64,000 nucleotides of DNA from Nitrospirota bacterium (lineage in GTDB: Bacteria; Nitrospirota; JACRHJ01). This document shows, piece by piece, positions 1 through 8,836 of this stretch. The position numbers and the translations under genes were made by a program. Numbering within the stretch: position 1 is the first letter of the stretch; each line of letters begins with the position of its first letter. The notes under the pieces are model-generated. The model made no database searches. It saw only the letters and a list, made by a program, of their open reading frames with translations, and was not told where the DNA came from. The stretch lies in the NCBI GenBank assembly GCA_021784575.1, contig JAJYHX010000001.1:211280-275279 (forward strand). Reading direction: 5' to 3'.

Positions 1-809
1 GCAAGCTGAATGTCGGAGCGGTGTCCGCCGGTTATCACGGCCTTGTTGTGCGTGCGCCTGAAATACTTCAGCGCGCTCTCGACGTCCATCGCGCCTATTG
101 AGAGGTTCTCGACGAGTTCGTCCATGTTCTCCTCGCAGCACAACATCGTCCCGCCTATCGACTCGTTCACCTGGCGGACGGTCATGGAGTTCAATACCGG
201 GTCTGCCGGCAGTATCCCCACGAGAGGAATGCCCTTCTTCTTTAAAAACGGCCCGGCGGATTCTTTCAGATAATCCATGCCCTCAGGCGGGACGCGGTTT
301 ATGACGGCTCCGACAAGGCTCTCGCCCAGGAAATCCTTGACGGAAAGCAGGCAGTCCACGCACGTCTCGCCGTTAAAGGGGTCAACTATCAGGGCCTTCG
401 CGCCCGTCTCCCTGATTATCCTTGCGCCGGAAATGCCGAGGGATATGCCGTCGAAGATATTCCTTGCCCCGCCGAGGATTACGGCGTCCGCATCGGAGGA
501 GACTGCTTTATATGCCGCCATGACCTTCTTCAGGAGGTCTTTGCCGCGTCCGCGCAGGGCTTCCGCCATGAGGTCGTGCGAGTATACGACCGGGCAGAGC
601 CTCTCGATAGGACCCGCGAGGCCCAGCCTTTTTTTCATGAAAAGGACGTCACCGTCCGTGAGGACGCCGCCCTCAACGGCCGGCACCCTTCCGTAAGGCT
701 TCATGTATGCCACGCGAAGCCCGTCTTCCTTCATCTTGAGCGCAAGGCCCAGGGAGACAAGGCTCTTGCCGGAATATCCTGCCGTGGAACCTACGTATAG
801 CGGGACCAT
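1..809 (-). CDS. P-loop/DRTGG-type protein (BioD-like ATPase fold), C-terminus outside window
   Basis: The frame runs off the left edge, so it is absent from the ORF track; about 269 codons are visible. The ATG at 809 follows a strong ribosome site (GGAGGGGAAA). Residues 7-16 (GSTAGYSGKS) are a P-loop of the dethiobiotin synthetase/CobQ type and the next ~200 residues read as that fold. Near residue 205 it enters a stretch (MTVRQVNESIGG) like the start of DRTGG domains. Proteins with this order resemble the N-terminal regulatory half of some phosphotransacetylases but occur alone. It lies just downstream of the acetyl-CoA synthetase gene on the same strand, which suggests a link to acetyl-CoA or acetyl-phosphate metabolism; the molecular role is not known. 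Confidence 0.8.
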   Translation of the reverse strand, partial: MVPLYVGSTAGYSGKSLVSLGLALKMKEDGLRVAYMKPYGRVPAVEGGVLTDGDVLFMKKRLGLAGPIERLCPVVYSHDLMAEALRGRGKDLLKKVMAAYKAVSSDADAVILGGARNIFDGISLGISGARIIRETGAKALIVDPFNGETCVDCLLSVKDFLGESLVGAVINRVPPEGMDYLKESAGPFLKKKGIPLVGILPADPVLNSMTVRQVNESIGGTMLCCEENMDELVENLSIGAMDVESALKYFRRTHNKAVITGGHRSDIQL

Positions 810-863
810 TTTCCCCTCCGCTCGATTGAATATTAATACAGCTTTCTTCCGGTTACTTTTCGC

Positions 864-2978
864 TCACGATGGAAAATTAACCACGATCCTCGCGTCGATG
901 GCGACCGCGCCTTCTCCCTCCGGCATGACCAGGAGAGGATTTATGTCCATCTCCACAATCTCCGGGAAATCGACCGCAAGCTGAGAAAGCCTTAAGATGC
1001 AGTCTCTCGCCGCATTCAAATCCGACGGCCTCTCGCCGCGAAGCCCCTTGAGCAGCCTGAACGAGCGCACCTCCTCCATCATGGCGCCGGCCTCAAGCGC
1101 GCCGACGGGTGCAATCCGGAACGAGACGTCTCCAAGCGCCTCCACGTAAATCCCGCCCATCCCGAACATTATCATCGGGCCGAAGCTTTGGTCAAGCGTC
1201 ATGCCGAGGATTACTTCCTTTCCGCCCGCGACCATCTCCTGCACCAGACAGCCCCATACCATCGCCCCCGGCATGAGCCTCCGGGCGTTGGAGGTTATTT
1301 CGAGGAAGGCCTTTTCCACGTCGCGCGGCGTGCGAAGATTCACCCGGACGCCGCCGATGTCCGTCTTGTGGAGTATGTCCGGGGACGAGATCTTGAGCAC
1401 GACGGGGAAGCCGGTCTTGACCGCCTCCTTCACCGCCTCGCCCGAAGTTCTGGCCAGGGCGCTCCTCGGCGTGCGGAACCCGCAGGCCGAGACTATCTCC
1501 CGCGCGTCCTTCTCGCCCAGCTCGTTCCTGCCCGCCTCGCGCGCCCTCGATATAACCCCGCGCGCCCTTTCCGTGTCCATGTCAAAATGCATGAAGCCGG
1601 GATCCGGTTTTTCTCTCTCGCGGCGGTATCTGACCAATGCGTCGAAGGCCCGCACGCCGTCTTCGGGGTAGGGATATGTCGGTATCCCGCCGGAGCGGAG
1701 CATCTCCGCTCCTTTCCTTATGCTGTTGCCGCCCATGAAACAGGCCAGAACAGGCTTCGATTTACCGCCCTGAAGCTGGAGGATTGTCCTGGCCGTCCCC
1801 TCAACTTCCGTCATGGCCTGGGGCGTGAGTATGACGAGGGCGCCGTCGACGCCGGGGTCTTTCAGAACTGCCGACATCGCCGCCGCATACCTGTCCGCCC
1901 TCGCGTCGCCTATGACATCCACCGGGTTGTAGAATCCGCCCGTCGGAGGGAGGCTCCTGCGAAGCGCGGCTACCGTGCCGGAAGAGAGCTCCGCCATCCT
2001 CGCCGTCGAGCGCTCGCACGCGTCCGCCGCGATTATTCCGGGGCCGCCCGCATTTGTCACTATGCACAGCCCCGGCCCTTCCGGGACAGGGTTATCGGCA
2101 AACGCAAGCGCGAAGTTGAACAGGTCCTCTATCGTATGCGCCCGCAAGACCCCGGTCTGTCTGAAGGCCGCGTCGAAGGCCTTCTCAGAGCCCGCGAGCG
2201 ATCCGGTATGTGAAGACGCGGCCCTTGCCCCGGCGGCTGTGCCTCCGCCCTTCATCACCACGAGCGGTTTTTTCCGCACCGCCTCAGACGCCTTCTCCAT
2301 GAACTCGCGGCCGTTCGCTATGCCTTCGATGTAGCCGAGGATAACGCGCGTCTGCGGGTCGTCCGCAAGGTATTCGAGCAGGTCAAGCTCGCTTATGTCG
2401 GACTTGTTGCCGAGCGAGACGAACTTGGAAAAACCGACGCCGCGCACCAGAGACCAGTCGAGTATCGCCGTGCAGAGCGCGCCGGACTGCGAGAAGAACG
2501 CGATGCTCCCGCTCCTCGGCATTAGCGGCGCAAAGGAGGCGTTCAGGCCGTTTGCCGTGTTGATTAACCCCAGGCAGTTCGGCCCGAGTATGCGGACGCC
2601 GCCGGCTGCGGCTGTTTCGAGGACCTGCCGCTCAAGGATATGCCCTTCCTCCCCGGTCTCCTTGAAGCCGGCCGTGATGACAATCGCGGCCCTGACACCC
2701 TTCCCGGCGCACTCCCGGACGGAGTCCAGGACGAACCTGGCTGGCACAGCGATTACGGCAAGGTCAACGGCGTCGCGGATGCTTGAGAGGTCCGGGTATG
2801 TTTTAAGACCGAGTATCTTTTTGGCGTTTGGGTTGACGGGATAGAGCTTTCCCGGGTAGCCGTTATGCTTGAGGTTGCCGAGGACGCTGTGGCCGACCTT
2901 CGCCGCATCCCTCGATGCGCCTATCACGGCCACGGAGGATGGGTTGAAGAATCTGCGCAGGGATACGGAGGTTTTCAT
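864..2978 (-). CDS. acetate--CoA ligase (ADP-forming), fused alpha-beta type
   Basis: Interconverts acetyl-CoA + ADP + Pi with acetate + ATP + CoA in the cytoplasm, allowing substrate-level ATP formation. The 704-residue chain carries the alpha part first: a CoA-binding Rossmann domain (1-130, GASRDAAKVGHSV), then the ligase domains with the phospho-histidine motif SSHTGSLAG. By my count that histidine is residue 257, the position known for the archaeal alpha subunit. The beta part, an ATP-grasp domain, fills about 490-704 (VVLKISSPDILHKTDIGG). Fusion of the two subunits is common in bacteria. The direction of the reaction and preference for other acyl groups cannot be told from sequence. The start is ATG 2978 with no ribosome site but a promoter directly upstream, so the mRNA may be leaderless. 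Confidence 0.95.
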   Translation of the reverse strand: MKTSVSLRRFFNPSSVAVIGASRDAAKVGHSVLGNLKHNGYPGKLYPVNPNAKKILGLKTYPDLSSIRDAVDLAVIAVPARFVLDSVRECAGKGVRAAIVITAGFKETGEEGHILERQVLETAAAGGVRILGPNCLGLINTANGLNASFAPLMPRSGSIAFFSQSGALCTAILDWSLVRGVGFSKFVSLGNKSDISELDLLEYLADDPQTRVILGYIEGIANGREFMEKASEAVRKKPLVVMKGGGTAAGARAASSHTGSLAGSEKAFDAAFRQTGVLRAHTIEDLFNFALAFADNPVPEGPGLCIVTNAGGPGIIAADACERSTARMAELSSGTVAALRRSLPPTGGFYNPVDVIGDARADRYAAAMSAVLKDPGVDGALVILTPQAMTEVEGTARTILQLQGGKSKPVLACFMGGNSIRKGAEMLRSGGIPTYPYPEDGVRAFDALVRYRREREKPDPGFMHFDMDTERARGVISRAREAGRNELGEKDAREIVSACGFRTPRSALARTSGEAVKEAVKTGFPVVLKISSPDILHKTDIGGVRVNLRTPRDVEKAFLEITSNARRLMPGAMVWGCLVQEMVAGGKEVILGMTLDQSFGPMIMFGMGGIYVEALGDVSFRIAPVGALEAGAMMEEVRSFRLLKGLRGERPSDLNAARDCILRLSQLAVDFPEIVEMDINPLLVMPEGEGAVAIDARIVVNFPS

Positions 2979-2986
2979 TTTATTAT

Positions 2987-3014
2987 GTTATACGGCGGCA
3001 AGGCAGACGTCAAA
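2987..3014 (-). promoter_or_regulatory. Promoter of the acetyl-CoA synthetase gene
   Basis: On the minus strand TTTGAC, 16 bases, then TATAAC. The -10 box ends only 8 bases before the ATG at 2978, so transcription would begin within a few bases of the start codon. Confidence 0.5.
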
Positions 3015-3030
3015 CAGAATGATATGAAAA

Positions 3031-3132
3031 GGAGGGAGTGTTCTCGAAGAAAAATTATCCTGAACGTAAAACAGAACTATTGCCGAACGGTGTGATTGTG
3101 AATAATAATTTTTCGTAGAGGATACTCCCTCC
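3031..3132. repeat. 102-bp inverted-repeat element, copy 1 (MITE-like)
   Basis: Imperfect terminal inverted repeats of about 26 bases (about 4 mismatches) start GGAGGGAGTGTTCTCG and end ATACTCCCTCC, enclosing a ~45-base centre that contains TGAACGTAAAACAGAAC. Copy 2 lies at 5253-5349 in the same orientation. The element ends 14 bases past the stop codon of the diguanylate cyclase gene. It has no coding capacity and no clear target duplication. Confidence 0.75.
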
Positions 3133-3145
3133 GACTATTCAGGCA

Positions 3146-5233
3146 TCAACGCATGGATGGGCTGGCCGCAATCTCCCGGTATGCGCGGCACTGGTTCCTG
3201 CCTCCGTTTTTCGCGGCGTAGAGGGCCTGGTCGGCCTTCTCTATGAGCCCGCTCTTTTCCTTCGCGTCTTCCGGGAATACGGCACAGCCGACGCTTACTG
3301 TTACGGGAATCCTCCGGCCGTCCAGGACAAACCGGCTCTTCTCTATGCTTGCGCGTATCCTCTCGGCCATCAGGGATGCGCCCTTCATGTCCGTGTTGAT
3401 AAGCAGGGCTATGAATTCCTCTCCTCCGTAACGGGCCGCAATATCCACCGTCCGCACCGTGTCCCTGAGTAGAGCGGCAATCTTCTTCAGCACCGCGTCC
3501 CCGACGGGATGACCGTAGGTGTCGTTTATTTTCTTGAAGTGGTCTATGTCGAAGAGGAGTATGGCGATAGGCTGCGGGTATCTCACGGCCCTCTCGAACT
3601 CCTGGTCGGCCTTTTCCTGGAAGGCCTTGTGGTTCGTAAGCCCCGTAAGCCCGTCGGTCGTAGCCATCCTCTGCATAGCGTGGTGGAGGTTCGCATTGGC
3701 GATGTTGACGGCCACCTGGTTTGCTATGACGGAGAGCGTGTTGTGTTGGTACTGCGTTATCGCGTCCGGAGCGCGCATGGCAATCGTGAAGACGCCAAGA
3801 CAGGAGTCGTGGCTTAACAAGGGTATGCCCAGAAACGAGCGGAAGTCCGCCTTGAGAAGGCCGTTCGGGAACACGGGGAGCCTCTGGCTTCTCTGGTCGA
3901 GGTCGGCGAAGAACATGGCCTGTCTGGTCTGCGCAATCCAGCCCAGCAGGCTCTTTGCGAGAGGCACAGGTCCCTCCGGGACATTGAACCCGTCGTAGCC
4001 TCTGAGCGTCCTGAATACGGCCGAGTCGGCATCTTCGGCAAGCGAGATTGTCAGGTAGTCGTAGGCTATAATCTCCCGCGAGAGCGTCGCAAACTTCTCC
4101 AGTATGGTCTCCAGGTCGAGGCTCGAAGACAGTTCCGCGCTTATCCGGTGCAGCGCCTCCGACTGCTTCGCCGACATGTCCACGCGCCGGTACGCCCGCG
4201 CGTTCTTCAGGACATGAAGGGCAAGGGACGCAAACCCCGCAAGGCTCTCCCTGTCCTTTTCATCAAAAGTCCCCGCGGCGCCGTCGAGCGCGATGACGCC
4301 CTCGAGGAATCCGCCGTTCAATATCGGCGCGGCCAGGAATGCGCCGGCATCCCGCCCGCCGCTCGGGTATCCGAGGCCGTGCGCGTCATCCTTTACCAGC
4401 ACCGGTTTCTTTTCTTTGGCCACCCAGCCGACAAGCCCCTGGCCGACGGCGATTTCGGGAGTCTCGGAAATGGCGGCGTCCCCGATGTGCAGCCGGAGAT
4501 AGAGCTTCTCCGTATCCTCCGTCGGCATGAAAATCAGGGCGTTTCCGCAGGGGATGGATGTCCTGATTGTCCTTAAGAGTTCTTCAAACACCATGTCGAG
4601 CTCCGCCGCGCCTTCCACGAGATTGGACAGGCGTCCCTGCGGCGATATGGACGAAAGCTGCCTGTCCGCTCCTTCGGCCATGCCCGCCGCGCCCTCGTGC
4701 AGCCTGCGCACGGCAAGCATCGCCTTTTCCTTTTTCTTCTGCTCGGACTGGAAAAGCCTGCCGAGGATTATAGCCGTCCCCAGGAGGTAAGCGCCGAACA
4801 CCGCAAGGCCTGCGAGCGGCTTTGGCGCGGCCCCCGCCGAGAGCGCGTTTGAAAGTTGGAGGATGAATATGAAAGCGGCGACAATAAAATTAAAACCGAG
4901 CGAATAATATACCGCGCAGAGGGCTATCAGGACGTAGTTCATCGGTTGGAGCCAGTGGTTTTCCGGGCCGAGCAGGACGGAGAATAAATCGAGCGTGAGC
5001 GCGAGCGAGATGACGAAGCTTAAGTCGGCGGCGCTCTGAGGCCCGGAGGGCTGGAGGAGTTTTATAAAACTGACGGAGAGGATGGTCAGGAGCAGGGCGG
5101 CCCAGAAAACAAGGAACGGCGAATCCCACCCGAGCCTCATGAAGGGGATTGCCGCAGCCCCGGCATACGCGAGGAAGACAAAGACCGCCAGGTAGTTTTT
5201 CCGGAAGAAACTGCCGGAACCGGCTAGTGTCAA
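3146..5233 (-). CDS. membrane-anchored GAF-GAF-GGDEF diguanylate cyclase
   Basis: Makes the second messenger cyclic di-GMP from two GTP. The 695-residue protein has a hydrophobic N-terminal region of several membrane segments (about 12-165), two GAF sensor domains (about 200-345 and 360-505) and a C-terminal GGDEF domain with the active motif GGEEF. The product-inhibition site RTVD sits five residues before GGEEF, so feedback control by c-di-GMP is expected. The start is TTG at 5233, supported by AAGGTGA at good spacing; no ATG occurs early in the frame. The gene is framed by two copies of an inverted-repeat element (3031-3132, 5253-5349), so its promoter must lie in or beyond the upstream copy. 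The ligand of the GAF domains cannot be read from sequence. Confidence 0.93.
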   Translation of the reverse strand: MTLAGSGSFFRKNYLAVFVFLAYAGAAAIPFMRLGWDSPFLVFWAALLLTILSVSFIKLLQPSGPQSAADLSFVISLALTLDLFSVLLGPENHWLQPMNYVLIALCAVYYSLGFNFIVAAFIFILQLSNALSAGAAPKPLAGLAVFGAYLLGTAIILGRLFQSEQKKKEKAMLAVRRLHEGAAGMAEGADRQLSSISPQGRLSNLVEGAAELDMVFEELLRTIRTSIPCGNALIFMPTEDTEKLYLRLHIGDAAISETPEIAVGQGLVGWVAKEKKPVLVKDDAHGLGYPSGGRDAGAFLAAPILNGGFLEGVIALDGAAGTFDEKDRESLAGFASLALHVLKNARAYRRVDMSAKQSEALHRISAELSSSLDLETILEKFATLSREIIAYDYLTISLAEDADSAVFRTLRGYDGFNVPEGPVPLAKSLLGWIAQTRQAMFFADLDQRSQRLPVFPNGLLKADFRSFLGIPLLSHDSCLGVFTIAMRAPDAITQYQHNTLSVIANQVAVNIANANLHHAMQRMATTDGLTGLTNHKAFQEKADQEFERAVRYPQPIAILLFDIDHFKKINDTYGHPVGDAVLKKIAALLRDTVRTVDIAARYGGEEFIALLINTDMKGASLMAERIRASIEKSRFVLDGRRIPVTVSVGCAVFPEDAKEKSGLIEKADQALYAAKNGGRNQCRAYREIAASPSMR

Positions 5234-5252
5234 GAAGTCACCTTTTGGGTGA

Positions 5253-5349
5253 AGGAGTATTATCGCAGAAAAAATATCTTGAACGTAAAATAGAGCGATA
5301 ACTCATGAAGCATTGTTGTGAATAATATTTTTCCGGAGAGAATGCTCCT
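5253..5349. repeat. 97-bp inverted-repeat element, copy 2 (MITE-like)
   Basis: Same design as copy 1: arms AGGAGTATTATCG and GAGAATGCTCCT with A/T-rich inner stems (AGAAAAAATAT / ATAATATTTTTCC) and a centre beginning TTGAACGTAAAATAGAG. The centre shares TGAACGTAAAA and TTGTGAATAAT with copy 1. It begins 20 bases upstream of the cyclase start codon and ends 11 bases before the stop of the next gene, filling nearly the whole spacer. Confidence 0.75.
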
Positions 5350-5359
5350 GTACCGTGAG

Positions 5360-5641
5360 CTATGGCATTCTAACCCTCTTTTTCAGCTCTTCCTGGTAAT
5401 GCTTCCGGAAGAGTATGTCCCATTCCGGGCTTCCCTCCAATATCTTGCGGGAGTAGGAGAGGACTTTCTTCCTGACGATCTCTTCCAGTTCCTCCTCGCC
5501 TTTCAGGGCCTTGGCGATGGCCTGCTTAAGCTCGCGCCGCACCTTTGCGTCTTCTTCCAGGGCTTCCGCGGCCTTTGTCTTGACAAGGGCGTCGAAGACT
5601 ATGTGCGAGAGGTGCGTTATCTTGTCTTCGGAGAGTCTCAT
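5360..5641 (-). CDS. DUF507 family protein (second of a tandem pair)
   Basis: A 93-residue, highly charged helical protein starting MRLSEDKI, as usual for DUF507. Its start codon overlaps the stop of the upstream paralogue by one base (TGATG), so the two are translationally coupled. The pair shares length, the MRL start and an EE..V.dil/v.SYSR-like C-terminal half, suggesting an old duplication and possibly a heterodimer. The function of DUF507 is unknown. The 3' end is 11 bases from the inverted-repeat element at 5253-5349. Confidence 0.85.
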   Translation of the reverse strand: MRLSEDKITHLSHIVFDALVKTKAAEALEEDAKVRRELKQAIAKALKGEEELEEIVRKKVLSYSRKILEGSPEWDILFRKHYQEELKKRVRMP

Positions 5642-5922
5642 CAGAGCACCAGCCCCCGCTCGCGGACGAGCTTCTTCTTGACCAGGTCGAACATGGTCTT
5701 GTAGTCCGCGCGCCCCTGCTCTATTTCCCGCTCATACTGTTTCAGTATGTCCTTTACTTCCTCGTTCAGACGGTCTTCCACCATCAGGTCCTCGGTTATC
5801 GCCTTCTCGACCATTGCGAATGCGTCTTCCTCCGGGACAACGAGCCGGACGGCCTTCCGCCGGACAGCCTCTTTCACGACGTCTTCCGAAACCGAACGGA
5901 TCTGCTGGGATGTTAGCCTCAT
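5641..5922 (-). CDS. DUF507 family protein (first of a tandem pair)
   Basis: A 93-residue paralogue of the next gene, starting MRLTSQQIRS. It is predicted to be all-helical and soluble, with no signal peptide or metal motif. The TGATG junction with the downstream gene implies coupled translation. Tandem DUF507 genes are a recurring arrangement in Desulfobacterota and related phyla; no biochemical role is established. The ATG at 5922 begins the conserved family N-terminus. Confidence 0.85.
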   Translation of the reverse strand: MRLTSQQIRSVSEDVVKEAVRRKAVRLVVPEEDAFAMVEKAITEDLMVEDRLNEEVKDILKQYEREIEQGRADYKTMFDLVKKKLVRERGLVL

Positions 5923-5981
5923 GGGAAGGTATTATACCTGAACTTTCCGCCGAATCAATATGATTGTGAGGAGGGGGCGTG

Positions 5982-6896
5982 TCAGTAGCCGCCGAGCGGG
6001 TTGCCGTACTGGTAAATCCTCAGGAACTCGAGGAATTCGCCCAGCGTATGCGAGGTGAAGCCCTTTTTCCTCTGGATGAGGCTGAAGTAGCGGACGAACC
6101 GGGCGTCCTTGAAGGTGTTCGCGACGAGAAGCCCCGCGCGCAGCTCCTTCCTGGCCGCCCAGCCGGACATGACGGAGATTCCAAGACCGTCCTCCACAGC
6201 GGTCTTTATCGCCTCCGTCGAGCCGAGCATGAGCGACACCTTGAGGCTGTCCGGCGAGACCTGGTTTTCCTCCAGGAACTTCTCCACCATCTGCCTCGTC
6301 CCGGAGCCTTTTTCCCGCATGATTATCGGCTCCTTGGAGAGCTCCGAGACGGATATGTTCTTCCTGCCGGCCCATTCGTGGTCGGGGCTCATTATTATTA
6401 CCATCTCGTCAGGGATGAGCTTCTCGACCACGAGGTTGTGCTTCGCCACGTCGCCTTCGACAATCCCCAGGTCGATCTCGCCCGAGAGGAGCTTCTCCAC
6501 GATTATCTTCGTGTTGCCGACGACGAGGTTCGTCCAGATGCGCGGGTGGTTCTTCCTGAAGCTGACAATCACGGACGGCAGGAGGTAGTTTCCTACGGTC
6601 GTCGAGGCGCCTATGGAGAGGTTCCCTTTCACGAGGCCGATCATGGCGTTTATGTCCCGCCGGGCGGATGCGTAAAGCCCCAGGATGTCCTTTGCGTATT
6701 TATAGAGGAGCTCTCCCGCCGGAGTCATGGTAACCGCGCCGCCGGAGCGGTCGAAAAGCTTCGTCTCGTAGAGCTCTTCGAGGGCCTGTATCTGGAGGCT
6801 TACCGCGGGCTGGGTAAGGTGTATTATCTCCGAGGTCTTGGAGAAGCTCTTGGTCTCGGCGACCGTGCAGAAAACTTTCAGCTTGTGGTCATCCAT
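5982..6896 (-). CDS. LysR-family transcriptional regulator (CysB/CysL-like)
   Basis: A 304-residue LysR regulator: winged helix-turn-helix in residues 1-62 (SFSKTSEIIHLTQPAVSLQ is the recognition region), then a periplasmic-binding-protein-like effector domain (about 90-300). Its best resemblance from memory is to the CysL/CysB-type and selenium-metabolism-associated LysR group. It is the last gene of a minus-strand run behind cysK and an Rrf2 regulator, separated by 21 bases, so control of sulfur or cysteine metabolism is the natural inference. The effector is unknown. Confidence 0.92.
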   Translation of the reverse strand: MDDHKLKVFCTVAETKSFSKTSEIIHLTQPAVSLQIQALEELYETKLFDRSGGAVTMTPAGELLYKYAKDILGLYASARRDINAMIGLVKGNLSIGASTTVGNYLLPSVIVSFRKNHPRIWTNLVVGNTKIIVEKLLSGEIDLGIVEGDVAKHNLVVEKLIPDEMVIIMSPDHEWAGRKNISVSELSKEPIIMREKGSGTRQMVEKFLEENQVSPDSLKVSLMLGSTEAIKTAVEDGLGISVMSGWAARKELRAGLLVANTFKDARFVRYFSLIQRKKGFTSHTLGEFLEFLRIYQYGNPLGGY

Positions 6897-6917
6897 CTGT
6901 CTCTCACCCTGGCCTTT

Positions 6918-7382
6918 TTAAATATAAAACACATAGTCGTGGCTCACCTTGCCGGACTCCATCATCTCCCTGGCCTCGTCAACGAGGTCCTGGAGCGTGA
7001 CGGAAGAGAGGTATTCCGTGATGTGGTTGCCGAGTCTCTTCCAGAGGATGAACGTGACGCACTTGTCCGCGCGGTGGCATATCTTCTTCTTGTCCCTGGC
7101 GTCCACGCACTTCACGGGAGTTATGCTCCCTTCCACCACCCGGACAATCTCCTCGACGGTAATCTCGGAGGGTTTCCTCGAAAGACGGAACCCGCCGGAC
7201 GGCCCGCGCACGGACTCCACCACGCCGCTTTTCCTAAGCTTGTTGAAAAGCTGTTCGAGGTAATGGAGCGATATTTCCTCCCTCTCGGAAATCCTCGAAA
7301 GCGGCACCGGATCCCCTTTTGAATAAAAGGAGAGGTCGAACATCGCCCGCACCGCGTATCTCCCCTTTGTGGAAAGCTGCAT
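6918..7382 (-). CDS. Rrf2-family regulator, IscR/CymR-like
   Basis: A 154-residue Rrf2 protein: winged helix domain at the N-terminus (MQLSTKGRYAVRAMFDL is the classic family start), a dimer helix, and three cysteines in the loop C-x9-C-x5-C (positions about 91-107) matching the [2Fe-2S]-binding loop of IscR. It follows cysK by about 50 bases, and Rrf2-cysK pairs are common (CymR-type control of cysteine synthesis). Whether it carries a cluster or acts as an apo-repressor through CysK cannot be decided here; the three cysteines favour a cluster. Confidence 0.92.
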   Translation of the reverse strand: MQLSTKGRYAVRAMFDLSFYSKGDPVPLSRISEREEISLHYLEQLFNKLRKSGVVESVRGPSGGFRLSRKPSEITVEEIVRVVEGSITPVKCVDARDKKKICHRADKCVTFILWKRLGNHITEYLSSVTLQDLVDEAREMMESGKVSHDYVFYI

Positions 7383-7430
7383 ATGTCCCCTCCCGTAAAT
7401 CAGCTCTGGCCGGACGGTGGTCCGGCGGCT

Positions 7431-8354
7431 TCAGCAAAACAGCCCCGTGCTCAGGTATCGCTCCCCCCTGTCCGGCAATATCACGACAACGCTCTTGCCC
7501 TTGCCAAGCTCCCTTGCCGCCTTCAGGGCCGCGTGAATCGCCGCGCCGGAGGATATTCCGCAAAGGATGCCCTCCTTTATCGCAAGCTCCCGCGCAGCGT
7601 GGACGGCCTCTTCGTCGGTTACAGTCGTTATCCTGTTGTAGATGCGGGTATTCAGGACGGCGGGCATGAACCCCGCCCCTATCCCCTGGATTTTATGCGG
7701 CCCCGGAGCCCCGCCGGAGAGGACCGGCGAGGAGGCCGGCTCCACGGCGATTATGCGTATGTCCCGGTTCTTCGACTTAAGCACCTCGCCCACGCCCGTG
7801 AGCGTCCCGCCCGTCCCCACGCCGGAGACGAAGGCGTCTATCCTCGCGCCAAGGGCGGAGAGTATCTCGCGCGCCGTGGTCTTTCTGTGCGCCTCAGGGT
7901 TTGCGGGGTTATTGAACTGCTGGGGCATGTAGGAGTTAGGCGTGGATTTCAGAAGCTCTTCCGCCTTCTCCACCGCGCCGCGCATCCCGTCCTTGCCCGC
8001 CGTCAGCACAAGCTTCGCCCCGTATGCGGCAAGGAGCGTGCGCCTCTCGACGCTCATAGTGTCCGGCATCGTGAGGATGAGCCTGTAGCCCCTGAGCGCC
8101 GCGACTATACCGAGCCCGATGCCGGTGTTGCCGCTGGTCGGCTCGATTATCGTCCCGCCCGGTCCTATGAAGCCGTTTCTCTCCGCCTCCTCTATCATCG
8201 CGAGGGCAATCCTGTCCTTGACGCTCCCGCCGGGGTTATGGCCTTCGAGCTTGGCGTACACGGCGGCGGAGCCCGGGTCGGTCATGTTTCTTATCAGCGC
8301 CATCGGCGTGCGGCCTATCATCTCAAGCATCCCGGCGTATACCCTGGCGTTCAC
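7431..8354 (-). CDS. cysK: cysteine synthase A (O-acetylserine sulfhydrylase)
   Basis: PLP enzyme that makes cysteine from O-acetylserine and sulfide. The 307-residue length is typical. The PLP lysine is K46 in GGSVKDRIA, the substrate loop is TSGNTG (about 74-79) and the phosphate-binding loop is GTGGT (about 180). The start codon overlaps the stop of the upstream FmdE-family gene (ATGA), so translation is coupled to it. The two regulators downstream (Rrf2, LysR) are probably part of its control circuit. Confidence 0.96.
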   Translation of the reverse strand: MNARVYAGMLEMIGRTPMALIRNMTDPGSAAVYAKLEGHNPGGSVKDRIALAMIEEAERNGFIGPGGTIIEPTSGNTGIGLGIVAALRGYRLILTMPDTMSVERRTLLAAYGAKLVLTAGKDGMRGAVEKAEELLKSTPNSYMPQQFNNPANPEAHRKTTAREILSALGARIDAFVSGVGTGGTLTGVGEVLKSKNRDIRIIAVEPASSPVLSGGAPGPHKIQGIGAGFMPAVLNTRIYNRITTVTDEEAVHAARELAIKEGILCGISSGAAIHAALKAARELGKGKSVVVILPDRGERYLSTGLFC

Positions 8355-8836
8355 CGCTCCCTCCCAGAGACCGTTACTTCAAGAAGCTCCCCGTCCGGGA
8401 CATCCTGCACCCAGCCCACCAGGGCCAGGAAGTCCCGCTCGATTATCCCGTCAATCTCCTTCGCGCGGGCAAGGCCGGAGACTTCGCGCTCCTTCAGCAG
8501 CCCGGCCTTCGCGTCCTTGTGCGCCGCAAGCCTTGCGAGCGCCCCCGCCGATACGCGGACTTCAGCCCGCTTGCTCCCGTCCCGCATACCGAGGAGGAGT
8601 ATGGGCTTCCCGGTTTCGGAGCAGGCAATGTTCCCGTTGCCGAGCGTGCAGCCGGTCACGAACTGTATGCCGTCCAGGGCGCAGTTCTTAATCCCGTATT
8701 CGGCCCTGATGAGGAACTGGTCGCCCTTCCCGACGCCAAGCGCGCTCATCGCCGCCGCGGCGAGCCTCGCGCCCATCGTGGACATCGGGCATCTGTGCCC
8801 GTGAAATTTGTATAGACCGTCGAAATCGAGAGTCAT
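8351..8836 (-). CDS. FmdE-family protein (short form)
   Basis: A 161-residue protein with the FmdE signature: HGHRCP near residue 12 and [16 protein letters not shown] near 52, cysteines and histidine proposed to bind a metal. FmdE was named from a formylmethanofuran dehydrogenase accessory subunit, but stand-alone bacterial homologues occur without that enzyme and their role is open. The C-terminal zinc ribbon of longer members is missing. It overlaps both neighbours by 4 bases (UPF0280 upstream, cysK downstream), implying one translational unit and hinting at a role in sulfur or metal handling. Confidence 0.88.
   Translation of the reverse strand: MTLDFDGLYKFHGHRCPMSTMGARLAAAAMSALGVGKGDQFLIRAEYGIKNCALDGIQFVTGCTLGNGNIACSETGKPILLLGMRDGSKRAEVRVSAGALARLAAHKDAKAGLLKEREVSGLARAKEIDGIIERDFLALVGWVQDVPDGELLEVTVSGRER

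Noticed and set aside
3031-5349. Integron attC sites around the diguanylate cyclase
   Set aside because: The elements are inverted repeats of suitable size, but no GTTRRRY / RYYYAAC core sites are found at their ends, and no integrase is present.
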